Shown here: in pieces, positions 28,401 through 36,600 of the stretch
Position numbering within the stretch: position 1 is the stretch's first letter
Layout: each line of letters starts with the position of its first letter
Assembly: GCF_002218085.1 (NCBI RefSeq)
Contig: NZ_BDUC01000010.1
Span: 229,577 to 293,576 of the forward strand
DNA: 64,000 nucleotides
Source of the DNA: Tolypothrix sp. NIES-4075
GTDB taxonomy: Bacteria; Cyanobacteriota; Cyanobacteriia; Cyanobacteriales; Nostocaceae
Reading direction: 5' to 3'
Position numbers and translations under genes: made by a program
Notes under the pieces: model-generated
The model's input: the letters and a program-made list of their open reading frames with translations, nothing else
Told to the model about the DNA's origin: nothing
Databases searched by the model: none

Positions 28401-31254
28401 AAGAACCCGATTCAGTGGGTGTTAAATTTACAGATTGAGGACTTTTAGCAGATGTAAGTTCTACTTTTCCAACTGTCTTATATTCAACTTGATTTTTCGC
28501 AGTTTTACTACCTTCCACCACTTGAGTTAAACTGCTGTATTTCATCTGCTGCAATTCCAACCGAATCCGTTGACCCTCCAGCACTTTCCCTGTAAAGTCA
28601 GATACGATAACTTGAATCGGAAAAGCTTGACCTGCTTCAGCGACAAAGTTGCTTTTTAAACCGATGAGACGATTACTCGGCAAAGCTGTAAAAGTTTGAG
28701 AATTCGCTACAGATAAATTAGAAACATCTGCAACTTCAACATCCACCCGATAAATCATCGGATAAGGTAAATCTTTCCCGACACTTACAACTTGACTACT
28801 TTTACCATTAGCATCTAGCTGGGTATCAGTTTGTAAGACATCGCTTGGTAAAGACGGAGATTCCTCCGGAAAAAACCATTGTCTACCAAAACTGAATTCT
28901 TCCCAACCCTTAGGAATAAAATTCGTTTGGTTTCTCGTGACAAAATATTTTGCCTTTCCTTGTTCCACAGGTGAACCGAACAGATAATTACTTGTGGTTT
29001 TCGCGGCAATCTTATCACCAATTAAAGCAAATTGCTTATCTAAAGCTAATTCAACTTTAAAATTTGGTGGTTTAAATTCAGCTACGCGAAATTCTCCAGA
29101 GATTTCGTGTCCGTTTTTTCCCTTTCCTTGAATCGTATAATAGCCTAATTTTTGATTACTTTTAATAGGCACTTCTACAGAAAACGTCCCAAACTCATTC
29201 GTTGTTTGCGTACCTAAATCTGTCTTTTGTCCATCTGGATTTAGAATACTTAATTGGTAAACAGCTTTTTTATCCTGCTGAATCGTCCCATTTTGCAAAT
29301 AATCAGCAAAGCCAGTAAAATAAGCTTTTTCGCTCGGTTGATACAACTGCCTGTCAGAAAAAATTACTCCGCGAGATTCTGGTTTATCATTTTGCCAACC
29401 AGCATCAATCCCATAACCATAACTACCGCTATATTCATCAGTGCGTGCAAATGCCCAATCTTGATTTTCCCGCGCTACTACTAATAGTTCTGGTGATTTT
29501 TTCAAGCTTTTACTTGAAGCATAACATGACTGCAAATCTGAACGATTCAGCTTTAAGTTTCCATTTTCATCAGTTTTACTTGATGCACAAGGTATCGGTT
29601 GCGGACGAGATTTTGCATTCAATTTGGATTCATAAATTTCCACAGCAGCACCTTTTACAGGTGAACCATCAGCAAGATGATGAACTCGAATCAAACTCGA
29701 TTCGGGAAACCACTGCGAAAATACACCCAAATTCGTCAATTGAACTAACCCATAACTCGTAGATTCTCTCCAAAGTTGTTTATTATTCTCTTGATATTTA
29801 TTAGTGCGTCCCTGTACTCCATAAGCTAGCATTCCTGTAGACGTACCAAGTTTTTGTCCTAAAGGAATACTTACATCAACTGATTGATTCTTCTTTGCAG
29901 CTATTTTAAAGCTTTGCCATTCCGAGGTTTGAGGTAATAAATCATTTCCACTATTGAAATAAACTAAATCTGTTGGTTGAACTACTTTATAAGCAGCTTT
30001 GTATTTTGATTCTGGTAAATTAACTGTATTTATATTTAGCTGTAAATTCTTACCCGCAGGGAAAATATTTAAACCATCAGGAACCCAGATATCCCCCGCT
30101 AAATCTCCTGTATCATAATTGACGGTAACTGATTTACCTAAAGTCTGCCCAAACTTATCTTTGAGATTTGCACCAATCGTGATTGTATAATGAGTCGCAG
30201 GTTTTAGAGCATAAGGATTGATGCTGACAAGTTTATCTTGTTCATTCACTTGAATAATTCGAGAAATGTCTTGCGGTGCAGGATTAATTTTAATATTTTC
30301 AATAGCCGAATCTGCTATTAAGACGTTATTAAATTCTAGCTGGGGACTACCTTGAACAAATCTGCCATATGTTCCCCCAGCATCAGGTTGCCCGTAAAAT
30401 TTAATTCCTTGAAATGTCAATGGGGAATAAGTTGTTAACTTACTGACAAACTCCTTCTCACTTAAGAGATTACCATCAGCCGGACGCACACCGGGAGAAA
30501 ATACCAAGCGATAACGAGTTGCTTTCTCAAGATTTTGCTGCGGAATCAGATTATAAATCCAATTCCGTGCTGAAGGGTCAAATTTTTCCAGCGGTTCTTC
30601 AGCTTCTTGCAGTTTTTCTTTTTTCGCTAAATCAACCTTGAAGCGTACACCCTGTTTTTTACCTTCAGGAAGAAGTTGTAAATGCTTTTCCACTGAAGCT
30701 AAATTCAATTCTACATTTGAGGTAAATTGCAATTTATCTTTTAAATCAATTGATTCAGCTTCAACTTTTTCTATAGGGTTCACACCTGGTAAATTACTTA
30801 AATTGATGAGTTCGGTGTTGAAAGTCCAAGCTAAATCTTTCTCAAGACGGTGTTTTTTTAAGTCTGCTAAACCTGCTTTGAGAGTAACTTGAAACCGCGT
30901 TGCTTTTGGAAGTGCTTTTTCAGCTTGAAATCCAACCATCCGTGGTGTCAAAAATCGAAAATGACCAGGTAAATTTGGCGTAAGTTCAAATTTTTGTAAC
31001 CAACTTTCTTGTTCGGGGTTATCAAGACTTTCAAGAGGAATTAAAGCTTCTTTAAAACGGATGCGAATTTGCTGAAGAGTTTTAGCATCTCCGAGTGGAC
31101 TAATTTGTTCAATCCAATCTGGTAAAATCGGGGGAGTTAGTGCGGAAACTTCTGGAAGTTGTTCTTTCCCTGGAGCGATACCAATTAAATTACACCCTGT
31201 TATTCCTATTAGGAATGCTAGGATAAGCAGGGACTGGATTATTTTTATGAGCAT
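25483..31254 (-). CDS. bacterial alpha-2-macroglobulin-like lipoprotein (thioester-less)
   Basis: A 1923-residue protein with a lipoprotein signal peptide (lipobox ITGC, Cys near 21), so it should be membrane-anchored and periplasmic. It has the long string of MG beta-sandwich domains, the bait-like region, the A2M core (DNLTTWRIMAVATDG) and an alpha/alpha-barrel complement-like region (LADGGFAAYPGQEKSDPWIS). Relatives trap invading proteases after damage to the wall and are usually encoded beside penicillin-binding protein 1C, as here. The CxEQ thioester is absent: the matching place reads DLPFAEPAASKL. A translated repeat (near residue 1385) interrupts the segment before that region. It is divergent from pbpC with about 500 bp between them. 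Confidence 0.9.
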   Translation of the reverse strand: MLIKIIQSLLILAFLIGITGCNLIGIAPGKEQLPEVSALTPPILPDWIEQISPLGDAKTLQQIRIRFKEALIPLESLDNPEQESWLQKFELTPNLPGHFRFLTPRMVGFQAEKALPKATRFQVTLKAGLADLKKHRLEKDLAWTFNTELINLSNLPGVNPIEKVEAESIDLKDKLQFTSNVELNLASVEKHLQLLPEGKKQGVRFKVDLAKKEKLQEAEEPLEKFDPSARNWIYNLIPQQNLEKATRYRLVFSPGVRPADGNLLSEKEFVSKLTTYSPLTFQGIKFYGQPDAGGTYGRFVQGSPQLEFNNVLIADSAIENIKINPAPQDISRIIQVNEQDKLVSINPYALKPATHYTITIGANLKDKFGQTLGKSVTVNYDTGDLAGDIWVPDGLNIFPAGKNLQLNINTVNLPESKYKAAYKVVQPTDLVYFNSGNDLLPQTSEWQSFKIAAKKNQSVDVSIPLGQKLGTSTGMLAYGVQGRTNKYQENNKQLWRESTSYGLVQLTNLGVFSQWFPESSLIRVHHLADGSPVKGAAVEIYESKLNAKSRPQPIPCASSKTDENGNLKLNRSDLQSCYASSKSLKKSPELLVVARENQDWAFARTDEYSGSYGYGIDAGWQNDKPESRGVIFSDRQLYQPSEKAYFTGFADYLQNGTIQQDKKAVYQLSILNPDGQKTDLGTQTTNEFGTFSVEVPIKSNQKLGYYTIQGKGKNGHEISGEFRVAEFKPPNFKVELALDKQFALIGDKIAAKTTSNYLFGSPVEQGKAKYFVTRNQTNFIPKGWEEFSFGRQWFFPEESPSLPSDVLQTDTQLDANGKSSQVVSVGKDLPYPMIYRVDVEVADVSNLSVANSQTFTALPSNRLIGLKSNFVAEAGQAFPIQVIVSDFTGKVLEGQRIRLELQQMKYSSLTQVVEGSKTAKNQVEYKTVGKVELTSAKSPQSVNLTPTESGSYRIQANFSDAKDDLTATDLQIWATGENSVLWGEDEKDKLEVKLDKKEFKVGETATALIQSPYPEGELYFAVVKDKPIYQQITKVKGGAPQIQFQVTPEMLPNAAVEAVLVRQGVPLNKLEPGSLNNLGKIGFAPFKVNLSDKYLKVQVTPLQTSLEPGASETVQLQLKDNQENPTKGQFTVMVVNEAVLQLSGYRPPDLVNTVYAEQSISTRFSDNRQNVVVEQNAVAKPKGWGYGGGFSAGAANTRIRRDFQALAYYNNVVTDALGKAQISFKLPDNLTTWRIMAVATDGNLRFGNGETTFITTKPLLTNPILPQFARPGDRILAGLSITNNTNSSGTLAIDGAVSGTIKFEGKNPTTVSLQTQTQSATSAYRFPIIASSVGESQVRFTTQLNRNADAFEVPLEIKPLEITEEVVESGVISELDLFETQRIAKGNAKDRRVFKSKNDITANQVKIPLNVDKNVLPGAGGLDIQLASTLIPEIKAPAKQVIEDDDLPFAEPAASKLIIAAHLQTLSEKYGQIPEFDFTKQSTQAIAQLQKLQLADGGFAAYPGQEKSDPWISLYVAESLAKANSNFTMIPRLKGYLQKILANPGQFEFCKQLCKSQMQLNALIATAQFGDKRNSFLTDIYQQRNNFDLVTQIKLTRYLSQFPEWQDESKQLLQQLQQYIYETGRTAAINLPSSWGWMNSPTTAQAQALRLFIAAKAKPEVVDKLFQSLLTLRRNGTWQTSYDNAQALTALVEYAKLQPTPPNFAATVKLAGKKIGESQFQGYRNSSLQLNVAIANLPRGRHDLTLQKSASGRLHYLLAYRYRLQGNQPGRFNGLRISREISRVGDGMLQKIGLYAKDKPLTIETGQVFDIGLEVIADHPVDRVVINDPLPAGFEAVDESFQTATSALKAKADSWQLGFKTIYSDRIIAYADHLDPGVYSLHYLVRGVTPGTFLYPGAKVHLQYAPEEFGRSADSTLVLEQKN
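27070..27120. repeat. AAACGCAAAGGATCGCAAAGG-type repeat inside the macroglobulin gene
   Basis: On the minus strand, two copies of CGCAAAGGATCGCA separated by AAGGGTAA occur inside the coding sequence and are read as ETQRIAKGNAKDRRVFKS. The same kind of sequence is normally intergenic here (compare 7050-7085, CGCCAAGGACGCCAAGG). Confidence 0.8.
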
Positions 31255-31382
31255 GTAAAAAAAAATAAAATAAAGTAGTATGGCAGTTGTATAACAGTTA
31301 TAGCAATGCTAAATAAGAGCGTCAAAATTTATCTGTTTTACTTTCTCTATTTAGGAGTGCGGTAGTCTGCGACAACCCACTT

Positions 31383-31800
31383 CGTGTCTAGGTTAACTCA
31401 AATCTTTTTCATAAAATAATAATGGATTCTCTAAAGAACCAGTTGAGTCTGATTGTTTCCGAAAAAAATTACAAATCTTAATATAAATGACTAGAAAGAA
31501 GTTTGTAGTGAGGGCTGAAGCCCTTAAAATTATTATGAGGGATAAAGCCCTCACTACGGTTAGAGTGTCAAAATTTCTCTCTTTTCTTTCCTCTGTGTCC
31601 ACTGCGTTCTCTGCGGTTAGTTAACTCAAGTCTTTTTCACAAAATAGTAATAGATTATTTACACAACCAATTGAGTGTGATTGTTTCCGAAAAACATTAC
31701 AAATCTTAATATAGATGAGTAGAAAGAAGTTTGTAGTAAGGGCTGAAGCCCTTAAATCTATTATGATGAGGGCTAAAGCCCTCACTACGGTTATCGTAAT
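31383..31800. repeat. tandem duplication of a ~180-bp segment upstream of pbpC
   Basis: Two diverged copies (about 31390-31557 and 31615-31793) share AACTCAA..CTTTTTCA, TTGTTTCCGAAAAA, ACAAATCTTAATATA, TAGAAAGAAGTTTGTAGT and the hairpin arms GGGCTGAAGCCC and AAAGCCCTCACTACGG. The second copy runs into the pbpC reading frame. The space between holds an intergenic-type repeat (CTCTGTGTCCACTGCGTTCT). Confidence 0.85.
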
Positions 31801-34018
31801 TCTGCTATTGTGCGTGACTGTACGCTTATTGCCGTACTTGGCGCCAATTCGTACCGCAGATATTGCCCAAGATAAACAAGCGATCGCCTTTACAGACCGC
31901 AATCAGCTATTATTAGGAACGCTACTCACACGCAATAGCGAACATACCGCAGTCGTACCATTAAATCAAGTTTCCCCCCAATTTATCCAGGCTATCTTAG
32001 CGGCAGAAGATGGTACGTTTTATCACCACGGCGCACTCGATTTAAAAGCGATCGCCCGCGCTATCAAAGACGCAATTCACGCCAAACGAATACTTTCCGG
32101 TGCGAGTACCATCACCATGCAACTAGCCCGCATGTTGGATTCACTACCCCGCTCTGTATCAGGCAAAACTCAGGAAATTTGGTTAGCTTGGCGATTAACA
32201 GCCGGAATGAACAAAGATGATATCCTGAGTGCATACATCAATCGTTTGCCAATGGGAGGAAATATCTACGGTGTAGAAGCTGCATCTCGAATCTATTTTT
32301 CCATACCTGCAAGCGATTTGAATCTCGCACAAGCGAGTTTATTAGCTGCTATCCCCAATAATCCTACTTACTTTAATCCTTACGAACATTATCAACGCTT
32401 GAAACAGCGACAAAAATACGTCCTTAATCGAATGATACAGGATGGATATATCACGAACGCGATCGCACAACGAGCATACACCGAAAAAGTTATATTTCAG
32501 TCTCGTCAACCGGGAATTATTGCCGCACCACATTTTTTATTTTGGCTATCAAGTCAAATCCCGCCAACTTCGCTTAACAAATCTTCATCTCCCATCCGCA
32601 CCACCATAAATCGTCCTTTACAGCAGTTTGTGGAAGCACAAGTACAGCAAGTACTTACCAACCTCGCTGCGAATAATGTTCATGACGCTGCTGCTTTAGT
32701 AATCGACAATCACACCGGGGAAGTTTTGGCTTATGTCGGTTCCCCTGATTACTTTAATGAAGCCAAACTCGGACGTAATGATGGAGTTCAGGCGTTGCGT
32801 CAACCAGGGTCTACACTCAAACCGTTTTTATATGAGTTAGCTTTAGAAAAATCTGTAATTCGTCCCAACTCTATTTTAGCAGATGTGCCGGCAAACTACG
32901 CGATTCCGGGGGCAAAACTTTACAGTCCTACAGATTATACGCGAAGCTTTACTGGACCAGTGCGGGTGCGCGTCGCTTTGGCGAATTCGCTGAATGTTCC
33001 AGCAGTTAGGGTGTTAGAAAAGGTTGGCGTGCAGAATTTTTTAAATCGTCTGCGTGAGTTGGGGTTTGTACACTTAACTCAGCCGGCAGAATATTATGGT
33101 TTGGGCTTGACTTTGGGTAGTGGCGAAGTCAGTTTGTGGGAATTAGCTAAAGCTTATCTAAGTATAGCACGATTTGGGTCAGCTATACCTTTGGTGAGTA
33201 TGTTTCCTCAAGTTTCTAGTTTAGACGCGATTCATCGCGTCACTACGACGACGACGTGGGAATTGATAGTTGACATGTTGAGCGATCGTTATGCGCGTGC
33301 GACAGCTTTTGGTGTAGACTCGGTACTCAATTTACCATTTGCTGCGGCAGTCAAAACGGGCACATCCTCTAATTTTCGCGATACATGGACTGTCGGCTTT
33401 TCTAGCGATTACACAGTGGCTACTTGGGTAGGTAATTTCGACGGCGAACCGATGCGCCAAGTCTCCGGAGTTACAGGCGCAGCGCCTTTGTGGAATCGAA
33501 TTATGCTACATTTGCACTCTTTACAAGAACCAGCTAATTTTCCTTCTCCGTCAGGGATGGTAAAACTACCTATGTGTGCCATTTCCGGGTTAAAACCTAC
33601 ACCAAGTTGCACTTCGGTTGTAGAAGAATATTTCTCTCCAGAAGACAAAAGCAGTTATGAACGTCTTCAGTTGAATTTACCCGGTGAGTATGATGAATGG
33701 TTAGCCAGACAAAATCAATTCAATTTAGCTTCTAACAATTTTAAGATTTTATCGCCTCACAATCGCGATTTATTCTTATTATATCCAGGTGAAGAAGGAA
33801 AGCAAAAATTAGAATTTAAGCTAGCGGAAATATCATCTACGCCTGTAGAGTGGTGGTTAAATGGTGAAAAGTTAGATACATCCGCAAATGCATTGTTTTG
33901 GACATTACGTCCCGGTAACTGGACTTTATCAGCAAAAAGTGGTGAAATCAGCGACAAAGTAACTTTTCAAGTACAGTTAGCAAATATCAAACCCACACGT
34001 CGCGGCTTTTCTTATTAG
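31763..34018 (+). CDS. pbpC: penicillin-binding protein 1C (glycosyltransferase/transpeptidase)
   Basis: A bifunctional peptidoglycan synthase of about 750 residues. One N-terminal transmembrane segment (VIVILLLCVTVRLLPYL) is followed by a GT51 glycosyltransferase domain (ILAAEDGTFYHHGALD; ASTITMQLARM). The transpeptidase has SxxK in PGSTLKPF, SLN in ANSLNVPAVR and KTGTSSNFRD. A C-terminal PBP1C-type beta domain follows. The frame is open from ATG 31715, but the first 16 codons there come from the upstream repeat; the ATG pair at 31763/31766 lies just before the membrane segment and is preferred. Even these Met codons lie in repeat sequence. A degenerate palindrome is translated in frame (33221-33245). 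It pairs functionally with the divergent macroglobulin gene. Confidence 0.9.
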   Translation: MMRAKALTTVIVILLLCVTVRLLPYLAPIRTADIAQDKQAIAFTDRNQLLLGTLLTRNSEHTAVVPLNQVSPQFIQAILAAEDGTFYHHGALDLKAIARAIKDAIHAKRILSGASTITMQLARMLDSLPRSVSGKTQEIWLAWRLTAGMNKDDILSAYINRLPMGGNIYGVEAASRIYFSIPASDLNLAQASLLAAIPNNPTYFNPYEHYQRLKQRQKYVLNRMIQDGYITNAIAQRAYTEKVIFQSRQPGIIAAPHFLFWLSSQIPPTSLNKSSSPIRTTINRPLQQFVEAQVQQVLTNLAANNVHDAAALVIDNHTGEVLAYVGSPDYFNEAKLGRNDGVQALRQPGSTLKPFLYELALEKSVIRPNSILADVPANYAIPGAKLYSPTDYTRSFTGPVRVRVALANSLNVPAVRVLEKVGVQNFLNRLRELGFVHLTQPAEYYGLGLTLGSGEVSLWELAKAYLSIARFGSAIPLVSMFPQVSSLDAIHRVTTTTTWELIVDMLSDRYARATAFGVDSVLNLPFAAAVKTGTSSNFRDTWTVGFSSDYTVATWVGNFDGEPMRQVSGVTGAAPLWNRIMLHLHSLQEPANFPSPSGMVKLPMCAISGLKPTPSCTSVVEEYFSPEDKSSYERLQLNLPGEYDEWLARQNQFNLASNNFKILSPHNRDLFLLYPGEEGKQKLEFKLAEISSTPVEWWLNGEKLDTSANALFWTLRPGNWTLSAKSGEISDKVTFQVQLANIKPTRRGFSY
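33221..33245. repeat. degenerate 25-bp palindrome inside pbpC
   Basis: TTAGACGCGATTCATCGCGT followed by CACTA is a decayed copy of the GTAGAGACGCG palindrome, read in frame as SLDAIHRVTT before TTTWELIV. Confidence 0.8.
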
Positions 34019-34047
34019 AAACCCGACTTCTTAAAGAAGTCGGGTTT
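34019..34047 (+). terminator. hairpin directly after pbpC
   Basis: AAACCCGACTTCTT pairs perfectly with AAGAAGTCGGGTTT across a single base, giving a stem of about 12 bp with a small loop; it ends in TTT. It begins at the base after the pbpC stop and probably ends that transcript. Confidence 0.7.
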
Positions 34048-34168
34048 ATGGGCAGCGTCAAGGTTTGACAAGCCAGAAATTTATTTTTTCTTTTTTTCAG
34101 GAAAGAACTATCTAAAGAGTGAAGAGATAAATAAAGCCATAGGCTTTAATTCTAAATAGAGAGATGCA

Positions 34169-34210
34169 CCACTGTGATTTTTCCGTTTAGAAAAACTAAA
34201 ATCTCAGTGG
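34169..34210. repeat. inverted repeat upstream of the 53-residue gene
   Basis: CCACTGTGATTTT and AAAATCTCAGTGG pair with one mismatch across a 16-base loop, ending 20 bp before the start codon. It could be a 5'-UTR structure controlling the small gene, or a weak terminator. Confidence 0.5.
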
Positions 34211-34229
34211 CAGCATAAAGGTAAATAAA

Positions 34230-34391
34230 ATGACAACCACACAAACTAGCTCAAAGAAAACAGAAAACAAATCAGCCAAGAAGAAACAATCTTCTTATCA
34301 TACAGATATTGGTACTCCTAAAGTACCAGTTCGCCAACGCAAAACGAACCAGCAACATGAAGTCTTAAGTGACTGGAACCACGCAAGTTAG
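34230..34391 (+). CDS. small basic hypothetical protein (53 residues)
   Basis: An ATG (34230) with AAAGG about 9 bases upstream opens a 53-codon frame ending TAG at 34391. The product is hydrophilic and strongly basic at its N-terminal half (SSKKTENKSAKKKQSSYH), then has TPKVPVRQRKTN and ends LSDWNHAS. No membrane segment, Cys or known motif is visible. Codon use looks genuine and the gene has its own upstream dyad. It lies between the pbpC hairpin and a convergent kinase gene. The function is unknown; nucleic-acid binding would fit the charge but is a guess. Confidence 0.55.
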   Translation: MTTTQTSSKKTENKSAKKKQSSYHTDIGTPKVPVRQRKTNQQHEVLSDWNHAS

Positions 34392-34460
34392 TCAACTCAA
34401 ACATGGTGTTTGCTGGTTATAAGCTGGATAATTAATGCACCCTAGCTTTTTGTGTTGTCA

Positions 34461-36311
34461 CTATCTAATATTCACCTCTTGCATGTAATTTCCTGGCTGA
34501 AAATTGTCCAGGTTGGTAGCGGTTTTGCTGTGGATGAATGAATTAGTCCACATAGCTTTAGCTATTGGTGATGTAGCTACCTTTTCATCTTGTGTAAGTT
34601 GCGATCGCCTGGTATCATCATTAGAACTTTTACCAGCTTGCAGACGCTGCTTTTGCGTATACTCAATTAATTTAGCTTGAGCTTGAGCGTAAATCGGAGT
34701 ATCTTGAGGAACTTGTTGGAGAAACTCCACAGCACCATCAAAGTCACCCTCTGCTGCTTTGTTGTAAGCCTTTTGGACAAAGTAAGCTGCTCTAATTTGC
34801 TGCTTTTGATTGTACTCAGTCAACTTTTGTTGAACTATAGTTTTAGAAGAGCTTTCTTGGGGAATTTGCTGCAAATAGTTTAAAGCAGTAGAGAAATCTT
34901 TTTCACCTGCTCTTTGGTAAGCCTTAGCTAATAAGTCTTTTGACTCGACTTCGAGGTTAGCGCGTGCAGATTTAGCTAGTTTATCAGTTTTCGATTGCCA
35001 ATATAAAATATCCGGAACCTGAGCAGCAGTACGAAGTACATCTGTCCAACGATTTTCGCTATTAGCTTTTTCCACAGCTTGATAGCGTTGTGCTGCGAGT
35101 TGCCATTGCTGACGCCATTCGCCAATTGTAGCTTGAGCTTCGGAATAAACGCTGCTGTTTGGGTTAATTGATCGTACTAAAGCGATCGCACCTTCTAAAT
35201 TTCCCGCTTGATATTCTTCGGTTGCTTTATATAAAGCTTCTGTTTCTGAATATGCCGGCGAATTATTAGCTAAAGAATATACTCCTAATCCCATCACCAA
35301 GGAATTAGCCGCTAACCCTACCCTCATTCCTGTTACTAGGGAGGGTGATTTTATAAACTTAAACCGTCCTTGGGAGTTATCACTTGCGGACACAGTATAT
35401 TCTGCATCTAATACTTGCGACTCATTCAAAGGTATTTGCTTAAGCACTTGCAACACCTCAACCGCTGACTGAAAGCGGCTTTCGTGGTTGTAACGAATCA
35501 TTTGGCTGAGGACAGCAGCTAGATAATCATTAACCGGCGTATCATTCAAACGCCAATAAATATCATTTGTATAAGGATCTATTTTTAATTGTAACGGTGC
35601 TAACCCTGTTAAACCTTGGATAGCAATCATGCCCAAAGAATAAATATCACTGTTGGGCTGTGCTTGACTAATAAATTGCTCTGGGGGTATATATCCCAAA
35701 GAGGTGACGGGAAGTCGATAAATCGGCAATGCTGCATCTGCACCAAAATCAACCGGCACAATTGAACCAAAGTCGATCAAAACTAACTTACCATCGCAAG
35801 CGCGTCTGATCAAGTTTTCCGGTTTAACGTCGCAATGGATAACTCCTTGCGAGTGAACAAATTCGAGAATTTCCAAAACATCATTAAGAAATTGGATAAC
35901 TTCGCTTTCACTCCAAACACTCCCCCATTGTTGACCCATCGGCAATTCAGCCGTCAACGCATGTCCTTCAATAAACTCTTGTACTAGATAGAATCTTTCA
36001 TTTTCTTCAAAACAACCAAGAAGTTCGGGAATCTGGTTATGGTGTCCCAACTGCTTGAGGGTTTCGGTTTCCGTAAGAAAGTGCAACCTGAGAGTATCCA
36101 AGTAACTTGGTTGAGAACCAGTCACCTTTAGCTGTTTAACTACGCATTTTGGGTTCTCAGGGTGATCTATATCTACGGCGATGTACGTTTGTCCAAATAC
36201 CCCTGCATCGAGGCTTTGAACGATTTGGTACCGTCCTTGTAGTACTTTACCGATCATGTATTGAGTCATGAGTTGGTTACTGAGTAAGTCGCTATTTAGA
36301 TTTTCTGACAT
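34461..36311 (-). CDS. Ser/Thr protein kinase with C-terminal helical repeats
   Basis: A 616-residue kinase. The domain at about 20-290 has a Gly-loop (LDAGVFGQTYIAVD), the ATP Lys in CVVKQLK, HCDVKPEN in the catalytic loop (Cys replacing the Arg of HRD), an intact IDFGS and SLGYIPPEQ. A hydrophobic stretch near 325-350 (GMRVGLAANSLVMGLGVYSL) is a probable membrane span. The C-terminal half has repeated units of the kind YQRAGEKDFSTALNYLQQIP and YNKAAEGDFDGAVEFLQQVP, a TPR-like array. This is a typical cyanobacterial Pkn layout; its substrate is unknown. It ends 70 bp from the small basic gene, convergently. Confidence 0.88.
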   Translation of the reverse strand: MSENLNSDLLSNQLMTQYMIGKVLQGRYQIVQSLDAGVFGQTYIAVDIDHPENPKCVVKQLKVTGSQPSYLDTLRLHFLTETETLKQLGHHNQIPELLGCFEENERFYLVQEFIEGHALTAELPMGQQWGSVWSESEVIQFLNDVLEILEFVHSQGVIHCDVKPENLIRRACDGKLVLIDFGSIVPVDFGADAALPIYRLPVTSLGYIPPEQFISQAQPNSDIYSLGMIAIQGLTGLAPLQLKIDPYTNDIYWRLNDTPVNDYLAAVLSQMIRYNHESRFQSAVEVLQVLKQIPLNESQVLDAEYTVSASDNSQGRFKFIKSPSLVTGMRVGLAANSLVMGLGVYSLANNSPAYSETEALYKATEEYQAGNLEGAIALVRSINPNSSVYSEAQATIGEWRQQWQLAAQRYQAVEKANSENRWTDVLRTAAQVPDILYWQSKTDKLAKSARANLEVESKDLLAKAYQRAGEKDFSTALNYLQQIPQESSSKTIVQQKLTEYNQKQQIRAAYFVQKAYNKAAEGDFDGAVEFLQQVPQDTPIYAQAQAKLIEYTQKQRLQAGKSSNDDTRRSQLTQDEKVATSPIAKAMWTNSFIHSKTATNLDNFQPGNYMQEVNIR

Positions 36312-36600
36312 CGCCCGGTTTTTCCGGAAACCCTTACGAATTCTTAAATATAGCGCTGATTCATTCGATAAACTTTTATTAACTTCTCAGTTTTAACACG
36401 TAAGCCTTTACAATAAGTTTATAATATTTATCACAAAAAAATAAACGCACGTCAGGTATGAAATATTGCCCTATTACCTTTAGAAGTGAGATTATTCTTC
36501 ACATATCTACTATGCCAGTTTGAGTATCTGGTTGAGTGAGTATTTTTACGATGGGTTAGGAGGAGCGGAGTTATATCGTGTTTTCGCTCTCCCAAAAGCC
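36312..36600. other. spacer between the kinase and the GTPase
   Basis: A/T-rich 289-bp space; it should carry the promoter of the Ser/Thr kinase on the minus strand. No repeat or gene is recognised. Confidence 0.4.

Noticed and set aside
31393..31602. mirror frames on the minus strand in both copies of the pbpC-upstream repeat
   Set aside because: They arise because the repeat contains long hairpins; both strands look alike.
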